The notes under the pieces were generated by a model. The model ran no database searches. It saw nothing but the letters and a program-made list of their open reading frames with translations, and had not been told where the DNA came from. From Diadophis punctatus similis (lineage: Eukaryota > Chordata > Lepidosauria > Squamata > Dipsadidae), in contig JALIGW010000029.1 of assembly GCA_023053685.1 (NCBI GenBank), forward strand, positions 4,908,501 through 4,972,500: DNA of 64,000 nucleotides, given 5' to 3'. Below are positions 12,064-23,730 of this stretch, piece after piece (within the stretch, counting starts at the first letter, position 1; every line of letters begins with the position of its first letter). Position numbers and translations under genes: made by a program.

Positions 12064-12569
12064 TTTCAAACTGATAAATATGATTTCTTACTGATTCCCA
12101 GTCCATCATCCATTGTTTATAAAAAGTAAGTTGAAATAGTTGCACATTTTTATTTTCTGTATTGTCCCCTGCAGTTGGAAATATTTTATGTAATTCCCCT
12201 CCCCCCAGCCTGCTAGAAGAATCTGGCAGAATTTATTCTACCAGAGGAAACTGAGGGGATATTATAATATGATTTATATTGGTATAATTTCTGTTTGATG
12301 TAGCAATATGGCAATGTTTGGTATGATTTATTTAGGAAAAAATATGGTACAGTGAAAGAGCAGCATAAAAGGGAAGTTCATGAACTACAAATTAAATATT
12401 GTCATAAATTTTAAATGGCAATAGAAGCTACAAAATATTCTAAGCAATGAAAGAAACTTTTTAAAAGTACAGTATCATTGCCAAAATATTACCACATTGT
12501 AGAAAATTGATAAAGGGGAAGCCAATTTAAATTTGTAGAAAAGAAAATGCTAATATTAGCAGAGACCTA

Positions 12570-13810
12570 GAGATAGTTTAGTCAGTCAGTCATTTATTAT
12601 AAATGTCCTAACTGTCTTAAACCATTCAGTCAGATTCACTTGGAGCTGGATGCCAGCTAAACTAGTCCTATGGAGATGCCTCAGTGTAATATTATCCGAG
12701 ATGAGTTTGAAAATGTTGATTCTGAAAAAGTGGACAGGGTCCATGTGATAACAGTTCTGCCACCTATAGTCTTGATCTTGGTTTATAGTTGGTGCAAGTG
12801 AGGTAATGGGATTGGGTCATACCACGGTTTAATGCATTTTTTGGGGGGGCTACCTTTAACCCTGAAAGTGGCAATAGTGTGCTTCTTCCTTTTTAAAAAG
12901 CCATTGCTTAGTCCAGCAATGTTACAGAACTATTGTTCAATCTCAAATATTTTATTTTTAGGGAAGGTTGTTTAGAAGATTATTCATTTTGGACCAGCGG
13001 TAGCATCTGACTAGTTTTCAGAGTCAACCCCATGTAAAGCATATTCAACTATGAGATGTTTAATTGTTAAAACTGCTGGTATATTAAGGTGTAACCCCAG
13101 TGAAATCATTAGATTTATTCATAGTGCAGGGAGGGCTATATGTATTAATTTTTCTTTATAGGTGGTTGTGGTAGAAAAACTCAGAATCCCTGGTTTGGAG
13201 ACTGAAACGGAGATTTGACAAAAAGAGTTTGCATCTGTTCAAAGAGAATAGGCAAGATTCTGAATATGGCAGTTTTACAATAAACAAAAGGCCCTTAGCA
13301 AGCTCAAGAATCAGACATGGTTGCTACATCAGTTAAGACCTTATCTGGGCAGGAAAGCCTTATTCATGATCATTCCCATCTTGTGTCACTTCTTATTTGG
13401 AATGCTATAATGCACTCTACATGGAGCTCGCATTTGAAGATCACACAAAAACTTCAAATGGTCCAGAATACGGTAGCACAATAGCAACAGCTATCACTAA
13501 GCATCCTCATGTAACATCTTTGCTTTAGGAGCTGTACTGGTTACTAGTTAGTTTCAGATGAAATCAAGATGCTGCCTAGCATATATGCCGTAAAGCCCTA
13601 CATAGCTTGGGGCGGGGCCTGAATATTTTTTGGAGATCTCCGGCTCCCATTAATGGTTTCTTCTCATTCATAAGATCAGGAAGAATAGGCTCTAATCAGA
13701 ACCCTTCTTTCAGTGAATGTGATTTGTAGGAATCCTAGGGATGAGCCTTCTCAGACATCCCTCCTCCCCCTTTGGAACAGCTTCCAATTTGAGATTAGAA
13801 TAGCTTTGAC
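12570..13810 (+). mobile_element. Degenerate L2-type LINE relic
   Basis: Conceptual translation gives FKKPLLSPAMLQNYCSISNI and LFLGKVV around 12890-12975, the block just before reverse transcriptase domain 1 in L2-clade LINEs. Around 13390-13620 a worn C-terminal region reads NALYMEL...LQMVQN-like. Many stops and a probable insertion at 13000-13330 break it. Confidence 0.6.
13007..13150. repeat. Dispersed repeat shared with 3105-3225
   Basis: Both loci contain TTCAG(G/A)GTCAACCC, then ATTCAA, GTATATTA, CCAGTGAAATCAT and TTTATTCATAG in the same order. The family is not named. It may be part of the older repeat at 2630-3225. Confidence 0.5.
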
Positions 13811-13814
13811 TTGT

Positions 13815-14530
13815 TAATATTCTAAAAAGCTATCAAGACAATGTGTATCTGCTGTAAAGGGGGTCAACAGCATGTTAGGTTTTAATAAGAAATGGTATAG
13901 TAAAAAGTGCCAATATCTTAATGGCTTTATGTATAGTAAATAATTGATGCAACTGCATCTGGAAGATTGTATGCAGATCTGATTGCAGTACTTCAGAAAA
14001 AGATGTAGTAAAACTAGGGCAAGTTCAGAGGAAGGCAACTAAAATAAAGGGCTGGAGCAGCTTCCTTATGAGGAAAGGTTGTGATACTTGGGGCTTTTTA
14101 GTCTAGAAAGGGAAATGAGAAGGAACGTAATTGAGATGTACAAAATTATGCAAAGTGTGGATAAAATAGACAAGGAGAAACTTTTCCCTTTCCTAAAATG
14201 CTAAAAATAAGGATCATTCAATACTAAAAGAATCAGGATAGACAGGGGTTGTTTTTTTTTACATCATGTATAATTAAACTTGGGAATTTGCTTCCACAAG
14301 ATATGCTGGGCACCAGCTTGACTAGCTTCAAGAAAAGATTGGATCAATTCACAGATGTCACAGGAACAGTGGCTACTTGATGGTAGTGGGGCTGCCTCTG
14401 AAGGCCATCTTCTGGGAAACTAGAAAGCTTCCTTGTGCAGTTGGTTTGCTATTGTGAGAACAGACTTGTGGACTAAGTGGGCCAGAGGTTTCATCCAACA
14501 GAGCCCTGCTTGTGTCCTTATGTTCTTAAC
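13815..14530 (+). mobile_element. Old CR1-like interspersed repeat
   Basis: AGGGCAAGTTCAGAGGAAGGC, AAGGTTGTGATACTTGGGGC and GAGATGTACAAAATTATGCA, ending GCTTGTGTCCTTATGTTCTT. This is the order of blocks in a common amniote repeat that I assign tentatively to CR1-like LINE sequence. Heavily mutated. Confidence 0.5.
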
Positions 14531-15161
14531 ACCTGGATGTTTCAAAGGGGTTGTGCTGACGACTTGTGAGGATGGAGGCCTTCTGCTGTAGCATGTGTGA
14601 TGATTGTTTATCCCTCTGGTGCAAAATTTATTGTAATTGATTGTTTTCTTTCCTTTAATGTACAATATTGTTTTCCATTCCTCTTCACTGGAAAAAAATT
14701 AAGTTACCATCAGTCTCCATAGTGCTATCTCAGTGCTACCAAATTAGTAAATACACAGACTTGTCTCCTCTATCCTTAAAATCTTACTGTCTCTATAGCA
14801 TCTTAAAGAATAGAAGCTCATGGCATTTACTCTTTGTGCACTTCCAGATTAACTTCGGATCTGTGCATGTCTTTGATACTGGTTTGAAAGTTGAATTTAT
14901 TTTTGTTCAATACCGGCGCTGCTAAGCTATTTTTAAATTGACTTTGCTCTTGTTTCATCATACCTTCCAATTCTTGACCACGTAAGCTCTTATTCAGTGC
15001 CTACTGCAAGCTAATTGTCCAACAAAGGACTTCAAAAAAAAACTTACTAATGAAACTTGATTTTCTTGCTTATATAAGTAGTGTTGTAATCCTATCACAT
15101 TTCTTCTAGTCTGTTCCACAATTTACAAATTCAGTTGTTCAGCATGATTTTCCATGTTGTG

Positions 15162-15217
<56 letters not shown>

Positions 15218-16189
15218 TTCCTTCACTTAGTCTCTAGGCTCAAGTAAGCAAGCTGATACTCCTTTCCCTTTGCCCACTTCCATAGCCACATAAAAGGCCG
15301 TATACTGCAGCCTATAACTATGTTTACTATTGTGAAAAGCTGCAAAAATAGTGCCATGTATTCTTTCAGCAGCATTGCTAGTAGACTTTTATTAAAAGTA
15401 AAAGAAATGTTATCTTCACCACAGAATGGTTTCCTCATTACAGTTGCTCTTTTTTTTTCCCTTTTACAAATGGTCAGACAGATACTTTACAACACAGATT
15501 GAAAAACTGAAGCAGAGCACAATAAGCGATTTAGTATTTTTATGTATGATGGAGAATAAGTAATGTTTCTTACTTAGTAGCTGTGACTGCCAGCTCAGAG
15601 AGAGATGCTATTTGAGACCCATCTTATTGGTCAGCTAGAAAGAAAACTGGCTCATTAGCTGTTCCCTAACAGTTTCACAGTTTCAAGAACAACAGAATTG
15701 AAACAATTGAAGGTCAGCTTCAGACTGGTTTGTGTGGGATTTGGTGTGGAAATAAAGGGGAAATTGTGCTGTGTGAAAATGCTGTCAAAAATGCTGTGAA
15801 AAAGAGAACATTTAAGATGATAAAAAGAACCTGAAAATAAAGTGGAGGGCAATACAGCTAGACGAGAATTGTTCTTGTGTGCTTCCAAGATTACCAAGAT
15901 TCTTACCAAGATTCTTACTGTCATGTCTGGATATTTCTAAAATTTCTAGATACTTTTATGAGGCAACACCAAAGAGAACATTGAAAGAAGTGGTACAATT
16001 TCTAACTAAGATACATGTTGATTGACAAGGCTTGATCTTCCTAGAAGATATGCAACTAGCATATATCAATATATGCTGCATAAAACTTTTCCTGATCATA
16101 GCTACCTGGAAGTCCAGGATTTCACATAATTTTGTTTCAAGGAAAAGCTGTTCTCCATAGTGGTTGGAGCTATCATCCATGATGGGTTG
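14531..16189. other. No gene seen; holds the (CA)n tract
   Basis: AT-rich sequence between the CR1-like relic and the DIRS element. Confidence 0.5.
15164..15216. repeat. (CA)n microsatellite
   Basis: An uninterrupted run of CA dinucleotides. Confidence 0.98.
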
Positions 16190-19100
16190 ACCTCATCCAT
16201 CAGCCAATGAGGACTGAGTCTGTTAATTAGAAAAGTCCGCCTCCGTCTCTTACGCCTGCTTTTGACTCAGTCCTCAGACTGACAGGTCAAGTTCTCCCTT
16301 CTGGATTACAGCTCCACTCAGTTGGACAGTTAAAGGTCTTTTTCATCTGATCTTCTTACCGTGAGTCTTCCTCCCCCAGTGTGCTCTTCAATCACGCCGC
16401 GGAGTAGAGACAACGTGGCAAAGGGAGCCTTGGCTCCAGCCGCTAAGGCCGTAGCCTCCAGCCGGGCAAGGTCCGGATCTCCACGCAAACAGGAGATTCC
16501 CTTAATCTGACCCCAGGAGCCGGTGGGGTTCCCTTAATATCATAGCGGCTTGGTTTGGTGACGCAGCGGCAGTGGCCGAGAGAGTTTTCCTGCTCCCGAC
16601 ACTATTATAGCGAGAGGACTTGCTGGAATGGCGATTAGACATTCAAATCGACCAGCGACTTTCCCGCTTAGACTTTACCACTTGTTGCAGATCTCACGCA
16701 CGAGCGACCGCCGGCCACAGAGTCTGGAGCTTTAAATTGCCGCGCACGGCCAGGGGAGCAGCGTCCTTCCAGAATACCATCAGTCGCACAGATATTATAC
16801 TCATGGCTCACTGCTTCCCCATCGGTTAAGGAGTCTCCTATTGCCGACCGCAGGTCCTGACATATCGGAGCTCCTCCGCGCAGCCGATCTTAATTGATCC
16901 AAGGACTGCCTGACAATTGTGGGCCTCCCTTAGCCGTGATTGCCGCAACGTTTAAAACCACTGGCCTCTAGCAAACCTAACAGGTGTCGCCTGCCGGGAC
17001 GCCATTTTCCTCACTAGACAGCTTCGCGTTGGGGGTTTCGCACCTTCTGAGGTTCGACAAAATGGCGCCACAGCTTTCACTACCGAAAGCCTCCAAATCG
17101 AGGCAGCAGAATAAACAAGCTTCGGAGGCCCCTCTGTCCCTGCCTGATCCCTGCCCCAGTACATCAGGGCGCCACTTAAAGGAAAAGGATCATCGGCATT
17201 CTAGTAAAGGGCATTCTGAGAAGCCCAGGCTCTCCAAGGCTACAGAGCGGGATGAATCCCGCAGGGACAGAGCACTGCAAAAGCTCTGTGAAAAATCTAC
17301 CACAGCCACTCCTAACCCCAGGGCCTCTTCTCCTCTGTCAGGCCAGGGGTTCCCATTGACCTTGGCTCCTAGCCAGGGGCCCCTTCAGGCTGAGGACCAC
17401 AGGGACAACATCTCCCTGGATGCCCCGGGTCTCCCTCTGGCGGATTCAGATATCTGGGGACAGCATGAGCCTCCACCAACAGGGAGCGCCCTGCAGCACA
17501 GGCCTCAGCCAGAGCTACCGCCACCTTTACTCCAACTGCTGCCGACCTCTGGTCCTTGACAACAGAGGGCTCCCAGGATCCCACCAGTGTCCAGGCCATG
17601 ATATCTGTGGCTATAAATCAGGGCGTGGCTGAATGCCTACAACAGTTGAACAGACCTGCCACTGCCGCCCTCCCCAGGATGTCTTCGGTTGATCTGGACC
17701 AGGACTTCCCGGCTGGGGCGTTCCAGTCTCAGGAGTGGCAACATCTTTCTCCTGAGCGATCCATGGGCTCTCATTCTGTTCTTTCGGACGAGGAGGGCCG
17801 TCTTGATTTAGACCTATCTGAGGATGAGGGCATCCTACCTGATCCTCCAGTCTCATCGGGACTTTTCCACCAGAGCCTCTTCAAGTCACTCCTATTTAAG
17901 GCAAAAAATGTTGCAAATTTGAGACCCTCTGCCCTGGGTACTTCTGCTTCCTCTCAGAACCTCCCTGATCCTCTGTTCACAGAGCATAACCCGGAGTCCC
18001 AGGTCCTTCCCTGTCTGCAATTATTCGTGGACGCCGTCCTCAAGCAGTGGAGTGCTCCAGCTTCTGGACCCATTCCATCATCCAATGATCATCGTTATTT
18101 CAATATCGGGTCAGAGTTGGCGCCTTCCCTCCAAACTCCATCGGTGGATGCTCCGGTGGTGGCACTCCTCTCATCCACCCATTTACCGGGCGATCCCGCA
18201 GAACTGTTGCAACCAGAAGACAGACGGATGGAGCAAGCGCTCCAAAAAACCACCAGGCAGCAGCTTGGGTGGTCAGGGCTTCAACCTCCACCTCTTTCTT
18301 CACTCAAATGTCCCTCATTTGGCTCTGGGATCTCCAAGAAAGACTGCCCGCCTCCAACATCAGGGCTCATCAGGATATTAATAAACTTCTGGCTGCCGCC
18401 CAGTTCTCAGCAGACGCCACACTTCAATCGGCTAGGTTCGCCTCCAGAGCCATGGGATCATCAATAGTGGCACGCAGATTACACTGGCTTTGCAATTGGC
18501 AGGCAGACACTCGCGACAAATTGAGCCTGGCAATGGCCTCTTACAACGGCTGCCAGCTGTTCAGGGAAGCCTTGGACCCAATCCTGGTTGAGTCCAGGGA
18601 TAAGCGGAAGGTCCTTCGCTCCCTTTCCAGAAGGAGCTCCTTTCACTCTGGCCCCTATTCCAGGCGGCTATTTCGAGCTCCAGACCCTGTCCCCTCATAC
18701 CCCAGGCCTTCAGGTCAGTATGGGTCTAGACAGAGGCAATCCCAGGACAGGACAGGCAGAGGTAGGCAATTTAAACGGCCCTTTCAGGGTGGCGGGGGTC
18801 GCTCCTTTCGTCACACAAAGTGAGTCCCCGGACGGTCCTCCCATTGGCGGATGTCTGGTGCTTTTCACCAGCAGGTGGGAGGACCTTACATCTGATGCAT
18901 GGGTCAGGGAGATGGTTAAATTAGGCCTCTCCCTAGAGTTTCTCTTCCCCCCTCCCCCCGAGGTTTTTTATCAGGTGCCTTTGTCAAATAATCCCGACAA
19001 GCGGGTCTTCATGCAATCTGCCATCCAACACCTGCTGGCATCAGCAGGTGCCTGATGACCAAATTGGGCAGGAGTTTTAATCCATATTGTTTGTAGTTCT

Positions 19101-19600
19101 CAAATCCTCGGGAGGGTGGAGAGCTATTCTCAACTTAAAAAGGTTGAACCATCACATCAGATACAGATGGTTCAAAATGCACTCACTTCACTCCATCTTG
19201 GCCTGCATTCGAAAGAAGGATCTCCTCGCCTCGATCGACTTGACGGAAGCCTACCTCCACATTCCGATACTGCCCTTACATCGGCAGTATCTGAGATTCT
19301 GTTACGGTGGCGTCCACTACCAGTATCGGGCACTCCCGTTTGGCCTATTGTCCGCCCCAAGGGTGTTCACTAAGGTGCCGGTGGTGCTGGCGGGTCATCT
19401 CAGGAGCCTTCCCGTGCGTGTCAACTGTTACCTGGACGATATATTAATTTTATCATCCTCCATGCACCAAGCCGTGCAGGATCTCCAGGTAACCATTAAC
19501 ACCCTCAGACACCACAGGTTCTCGGTTAACCTTTTGCCCTTATCTTGCTTGGCGGGGGTGACAACGCACTCCACATGTAGTGTGGCAGTCACGGCAGCCT
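16190..19600 (+). mobile_element. DIRS-type retrotransposon, 3'-truncated (gag and reverse transcriptase)
   Basis: GC-richer than its surroundings. A 5' leader begins near short inverted motifs (GAGGACTGAGTC at 16210 and GACTCAGTCCTC at about 16264). A gag-like frame starts near 17062 and continues across frameshifts near 17556 and 18270. It contains the DIRS gag landmark region around 18400-18820, ending in an Arg/Gly/Gln-rich basic tail. An overlapping frame from about 18790 carries reverse transcriptase with the motifs DLTEAYLHIPI, LPFGLLSAPRVFTK and catalytic YLDD at about 19430-19441. The element stops near 19590, before RNase H and the tyrosine recombinase. It is a dead copy. Confidence 0.85.
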
Positions 19601-20076
19601 GGTCCAGGAGTCGGCAATCTGCGGCTCTTTGGGCCCCCTGCTGTAGCTCCCTATCCCATCACTGGCTGGCCTCGACCTCTCCTCACTCACCTGGCCTGAG
19701 AAGGTAAGGGTGACGGTGTGAATGGAGAAGTGGCTGGGGCTGATTCTCTGGCGCTGGTTGAGGAACATAGCCACCCTCGGCCGAAGCTTCTCTTCAGGCG
19801 ACTTCCTTCCCCTTTCACGACTCGCTGGCTGGCTGTGGTGGGGCCAGGAGTGTGCGCATGCGTGGGGAGACCCCCAAGCGAGCGCCAAAACACAGTGAAG
19901 GTGCGCTCGGAGGGCGGGCAGCTGCTCGCTTAAGGATGGTCTTTGGACATGGCTTCTCTCCTGCCCTAAGGATCTGGCCATTGCCTTGCTGTCCCGTTCC
20001 TCCCCCCACCCCGCAGCTCTTTGGCCGAGGGGGTGGGCGTAAGCTCCAGCCCGAAGCAGCAGGAAGCAAAGGGTAA
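19600..20076. mobile_element. Probable truncated hAT-type repeat abutting the DIRS break
   Basis: GC-rich sequence begins GGAGTCGGCAATCTGCGGCT, resembling the terminal sequence of a known vertebrate hAT-derived repeat. No matching right terminus or target duplication was found. The composition is unlike the AT-rich sequence that follows 20076. Confidence 0.45.
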
Positions 20077-22559
20077 TAAAATAGCTATTGAGTTCACCAG
20101 GTTGCCTGAAAATCTCTTTGACCCTTTGCTAGGATTGATCAGATTGTATTTAATATTTCCGTTTGCTGTCTTCTAAAAAGGCAGCATTTTAAAAAATGGT
20201 ACTTCTCTTGGCCTATTAGCTCAGCTTTTCTTCATCTGATGCAAAGTTGTAAAGTAATTACAATTTTGTTATATGGGCTTGAGAACAAGACTGGTGCTTA
20301 GAATTAGCTGCAGAACTATTTTGAGGTATAATTCCTGTAATTTTCTAGGCTAATCATTTAAAGTTTATCCTAAGTCTTGTCCATGTTCTGTGATGAAGCT
20401 CTGAGCCCAAGGAGGTCTAGTCCCTGTTATGATGCCGCTGATTAACATTAAATGCATTTCAGTCTTTGTCGTTATTTGTTCATCCTTGCTTGATATTTTG
20501 TACTCATTATCATTGACGATCATTATCATTGACAATCATACTCTTACTTTGAACCAGTTAAATTAGAATAATAACCTGTAGATCCTTTTTTTTATTGTTA
20601 AACCCAATTTATTATGCACTGGAAGGCTTGAAAAATTATACCCTTTTCATCCTTTCACTATAGAAGGTAGTAGTTATGCGCAACCATTCAGTGTTGAATC
20701 ATTTGTATCTTAGCTTCAAAAGCAGGTAGGTGTTCTTTATATTCAGTTATGAGGGAAGCAATGTTGAACTTAATTATTAATGATAAATCTGAAGTCATTG
20801 CCCATGATAAAAGTTCATTCTTCATTATATCTACATTCAGGTAGCTTGGATCCTAAGGCTATTCCCATATTTCATTAAAGCATAGAGAGTTTTTTTCTGT
20901 TCCATTAAAAATTAAAATGAGTTAGCTCTAATATAGTTTTATCTCTGTTCCATTAATATCTTCAGTACATTAGTAAACATTTAAGGATTATCTAGCTTGA
21001 CTCTAAGTGGGCTTTTGCTGTGCTTCTCTTCCAGTCATTAGCATTATATTTAGTGCAACACTCTTGTTGCTATCCATCTAGTCAGACTAGCTTGTCTTGT
21101 TTTCCTTTCTTGCTAAGTCCTCTTCCTTGACAAAGTAAGTTGCAGTTGCTTTTAGAAAGAAGAAATTGAAAAGAGACAAATAAAAAAATGAAGAATGAAG
21201 AATGACTTCTTTAATGATTGATTTCTGCTTCTATTCCTTCAGTCAGAATCACACAGGGACACTGTTCTGGAATGAAAACCACTATCAAACAATAGAATAA
21301 TCTGATCTACTTCTAGCTTTCATTATTCCTCATTTGTCTGAGGTTCTCAGCCTCTGATTTTTCTGAGGCTTCAATTGCCTCTGGCCACTGCCTGGATCGA
21401 CAGATCAGCTAATTTTTGCTCAACTGACAATGTCTGAACTTCTTTGCATGGGATTTATCTCATTCACTACAATTGCTAATGCTGTGTAATTGGAATGCAG
21501 CCCCTTTTGAAATGATCTGTAGTCTTCATCAGATGTTAGCCTAGTGGGTATGTACAGTATATAAGGTGTGGTCTCTTCTCTTAGAAGCACTCCTGAGATG
21601 GAACTCTCTTTTCGTGAAGGTCAGATTGGTTGGTTCAACATTTATTGTCTTCTAGACTTGCAGGGAAAAGTACACAGAGAAAAATGAGCAAATAGGGGGC
21701 CTGAGTTAATCAGTTATGGAAGAGCCCATCAGATGGGTTTTTATTTAAAAGGAGAATATTCATGGCTAATTGAAAAAGCTAGGTAAGAAAGGAAACCCCA
21801 ACCCGCAGAAATCCATGAAGAAGAATAGGGAATTATAGAACAGGTAAGGGATGAGTGAAGGGATGGTGACTGAAATCAACCTCTCTGGAAATCATTTTTT
21901 CCTTTCCTTTGCAGCTTTTACAATAAACCTTGTTCTAATTTTATACCTAGTTAAGACACTTATTTTGTGGGAAGCGTTTAGAATATCCCCCTTCCTGATG
22001 TAAATAGGTTGCTATTTTCCTCCTCCTGAGTAAACCAAGACAGAAAGGGATTTCTCCAGAAAAAAATGACTGGTGGCACTATTATCAGAGTGGCTCATCC
22101 CAGGAAAGGGGACAGTGGGGTATAATACCTTTATTATTGTTTGGAGCCCAATCCATCACATCCAAGGTGCACATTACTCTGTAGAAATTTATTGTCAATG
22201 ATGGCATGTAATTGCATTTAATAAAAAAATAAAAATAGATATTCCCTCTTTTGAGCTGAATGTAACATTTAGCATTATTGAGGAGCTTTTTTGTCAGTTG
22301 GAATAGAGAATCATTTCATTCTGTTATGCTCATCACTGAATGAATGCTAAGTTTAGCAATCTGGATATAAAGAACTATCTCAGTAGGTAATGTATTTCTG
22401 CATGAGATCTTCTCATGACTAAGGAATCTGAATCTGTAAGTGGGAAATTGTTACTTTATAGTGTTATGAAATATGAAAAGATACAGGTAGGAGGTTTTTA
22501 ATACTAAGAAGAGAACAGCTCAGGGTTGAACTGAGGAGTCCTTGGTGCTCTCTATGCTT
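20077..22559. other. No feature seen
   Basis: A 2.5-kb stretch without a recognisable repeat or exon. It was searched by eye for the first ZDHHC5 coding exon without success. Confidence 0.45.
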
Positions 22560-23539
22560 GGTTGTTTTTTTGCATACATTTTGTTACCCAGGCAAGCAAC
22601 ATCTTCAATGCTAAAAGTGGCTGTTGTTTACTGTTTGATTGTTTGTCTGAGTTGGTAATCCCTTGATTGGGGAATTGATTACCTCTTGACTGTTGGTCTG
22701 CTATTAATTTTGGTATTAATCCCTGCTTATCTGAGTGTTGCTGGTGAGGTGTTTTTGATCTTTTGTTTCCTTTGTAGCTTTTTGATTGTCTTTTTTGATT
22801 GATATGTAAATGTTGCTTATCTCTATGTGCCTGCTGATGGCTAATTTGTCTCAGTACCAGGCTTCCAGGAATTCTCTAGCATGGGCGGGGGGGGGGGGCG
22901 CTAGCTTGGTCTAGGATGCTCATAGTTTTCCAGTTGAAACTATGCTTAATGCTGTCCATGTGTTGTGCAATTAAGGAGTTTTCATCATGTCTTCTGACTA
23001 CTAGTTGGTGTGCATGGATGCAGTCTGCTAGTCTTCTGCTCGTCTGTCCTACATAGTGGTTGTATTACAGTCCTTACATTGTAGATTGTAGATGATTCCT
23101 GTTCTTCTGGCTACAGGGTCTTTTGATTTACTTAAAATATTTTGGAGGGCTTTAGTTGGATGGTGTGTTACTATGATGCCATGTGGTTGCAATAGTCTGT
23201 TGTTTGTTTCTCATATGTTTTTGATGTATAGCAGTGCTATCTTTTTCATAGCTTGTGTTGGTTGTGCTATAGAGGGTTGAATGGTTAGGCGCTTTTTGAT
23301 AAATTTACATGGGATCCATTTTGTTGCAAGATGTTGTATAAGGGTTCTGTTTCCTTTTCCTGATGTCCAGGGTTGCTGCAGTATGTTTGTGTTAATCTAA
23401 ATCAGTGTTTCTCAAATAGTGGGGCCCGCCCCCCTGGGGGGTGCGCGGAGCGATGCCAGGGGGCACGTGTGACCCCGGGGAACATGCGTGGTCCCTCTCG
23501 ATCGATTCCCCTGGATGGGGAGTGTTTTCCCAGTTGAAC

Positions 23540-23627
23540 GCTGCTCCGAGCCCGGAAGAGAAGGCAGCCGGGTGGGGCGGGGTAGTTGCGTGGGTTCTTG
23601 TTGTTCTCGGCGGGCGCTGCGGTAGCC
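23540..23627 (+). promoter_or_regulatory. EAF1: Probable captured EAF1 5'UTR or promoter-proximal DNA
   Basis: GC- and CpG-rich sequence lies immediately upstream of the captured EAF1 ATG (for example CGGCGGGCGCTGCGGTAGCC), unlike the AT-rich surroundings. It is inferred to be EAF1 5'UTR or promoter from its position. The exact left edge of the captured block is not determinable here. Confidence 0.45.
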
Positions 23628-23730
23628 ATGAATGGCATGGCGAACCTGCTGCTGGACAAGGAGGAGCATCCTCTGCAGCTGGGTGAAAGCTTCGAACGGC
23701 ACCCTAAAGCCTCCTTCCACACCATTCGCT
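23628..23730 (+). pseudogene. EAF1: Captured first coding exon of EAF1 (ELL-associated factor 1)
   Basis: From ATG at 23628 the frame reads [20 protein letters not shown] then [14 protein letters not shown]. This closely follows the N-terminus of vertebrate EAF1 (MNGTANPLLDREEHCLRLGE in human). The match stops at CGCT, directly before a perfect donor GTGAGT at 23731-23736. That is where EAF1 would split its next Tyr codon. Past the donor the frame runs into unrelated residues and stops. An exon plus intact donor means the copy came from genomic DNA, not from spliced mRNA. EAF1 normally partners ELL in transcription elongation complexes, but this 34-residue piece cannot make that protein. EAF1 rather than EAF2 was chosen by N-terminal resemblance. 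Confidence 0.85.

Noticed and set aside
17556..18467. A 303-codon open frame that might be a new host gene
   Set aside because: It is the middle of a DIRS-type gag that continues across frameshifts on both sides and is followed by reverse transcriptase in the right order.
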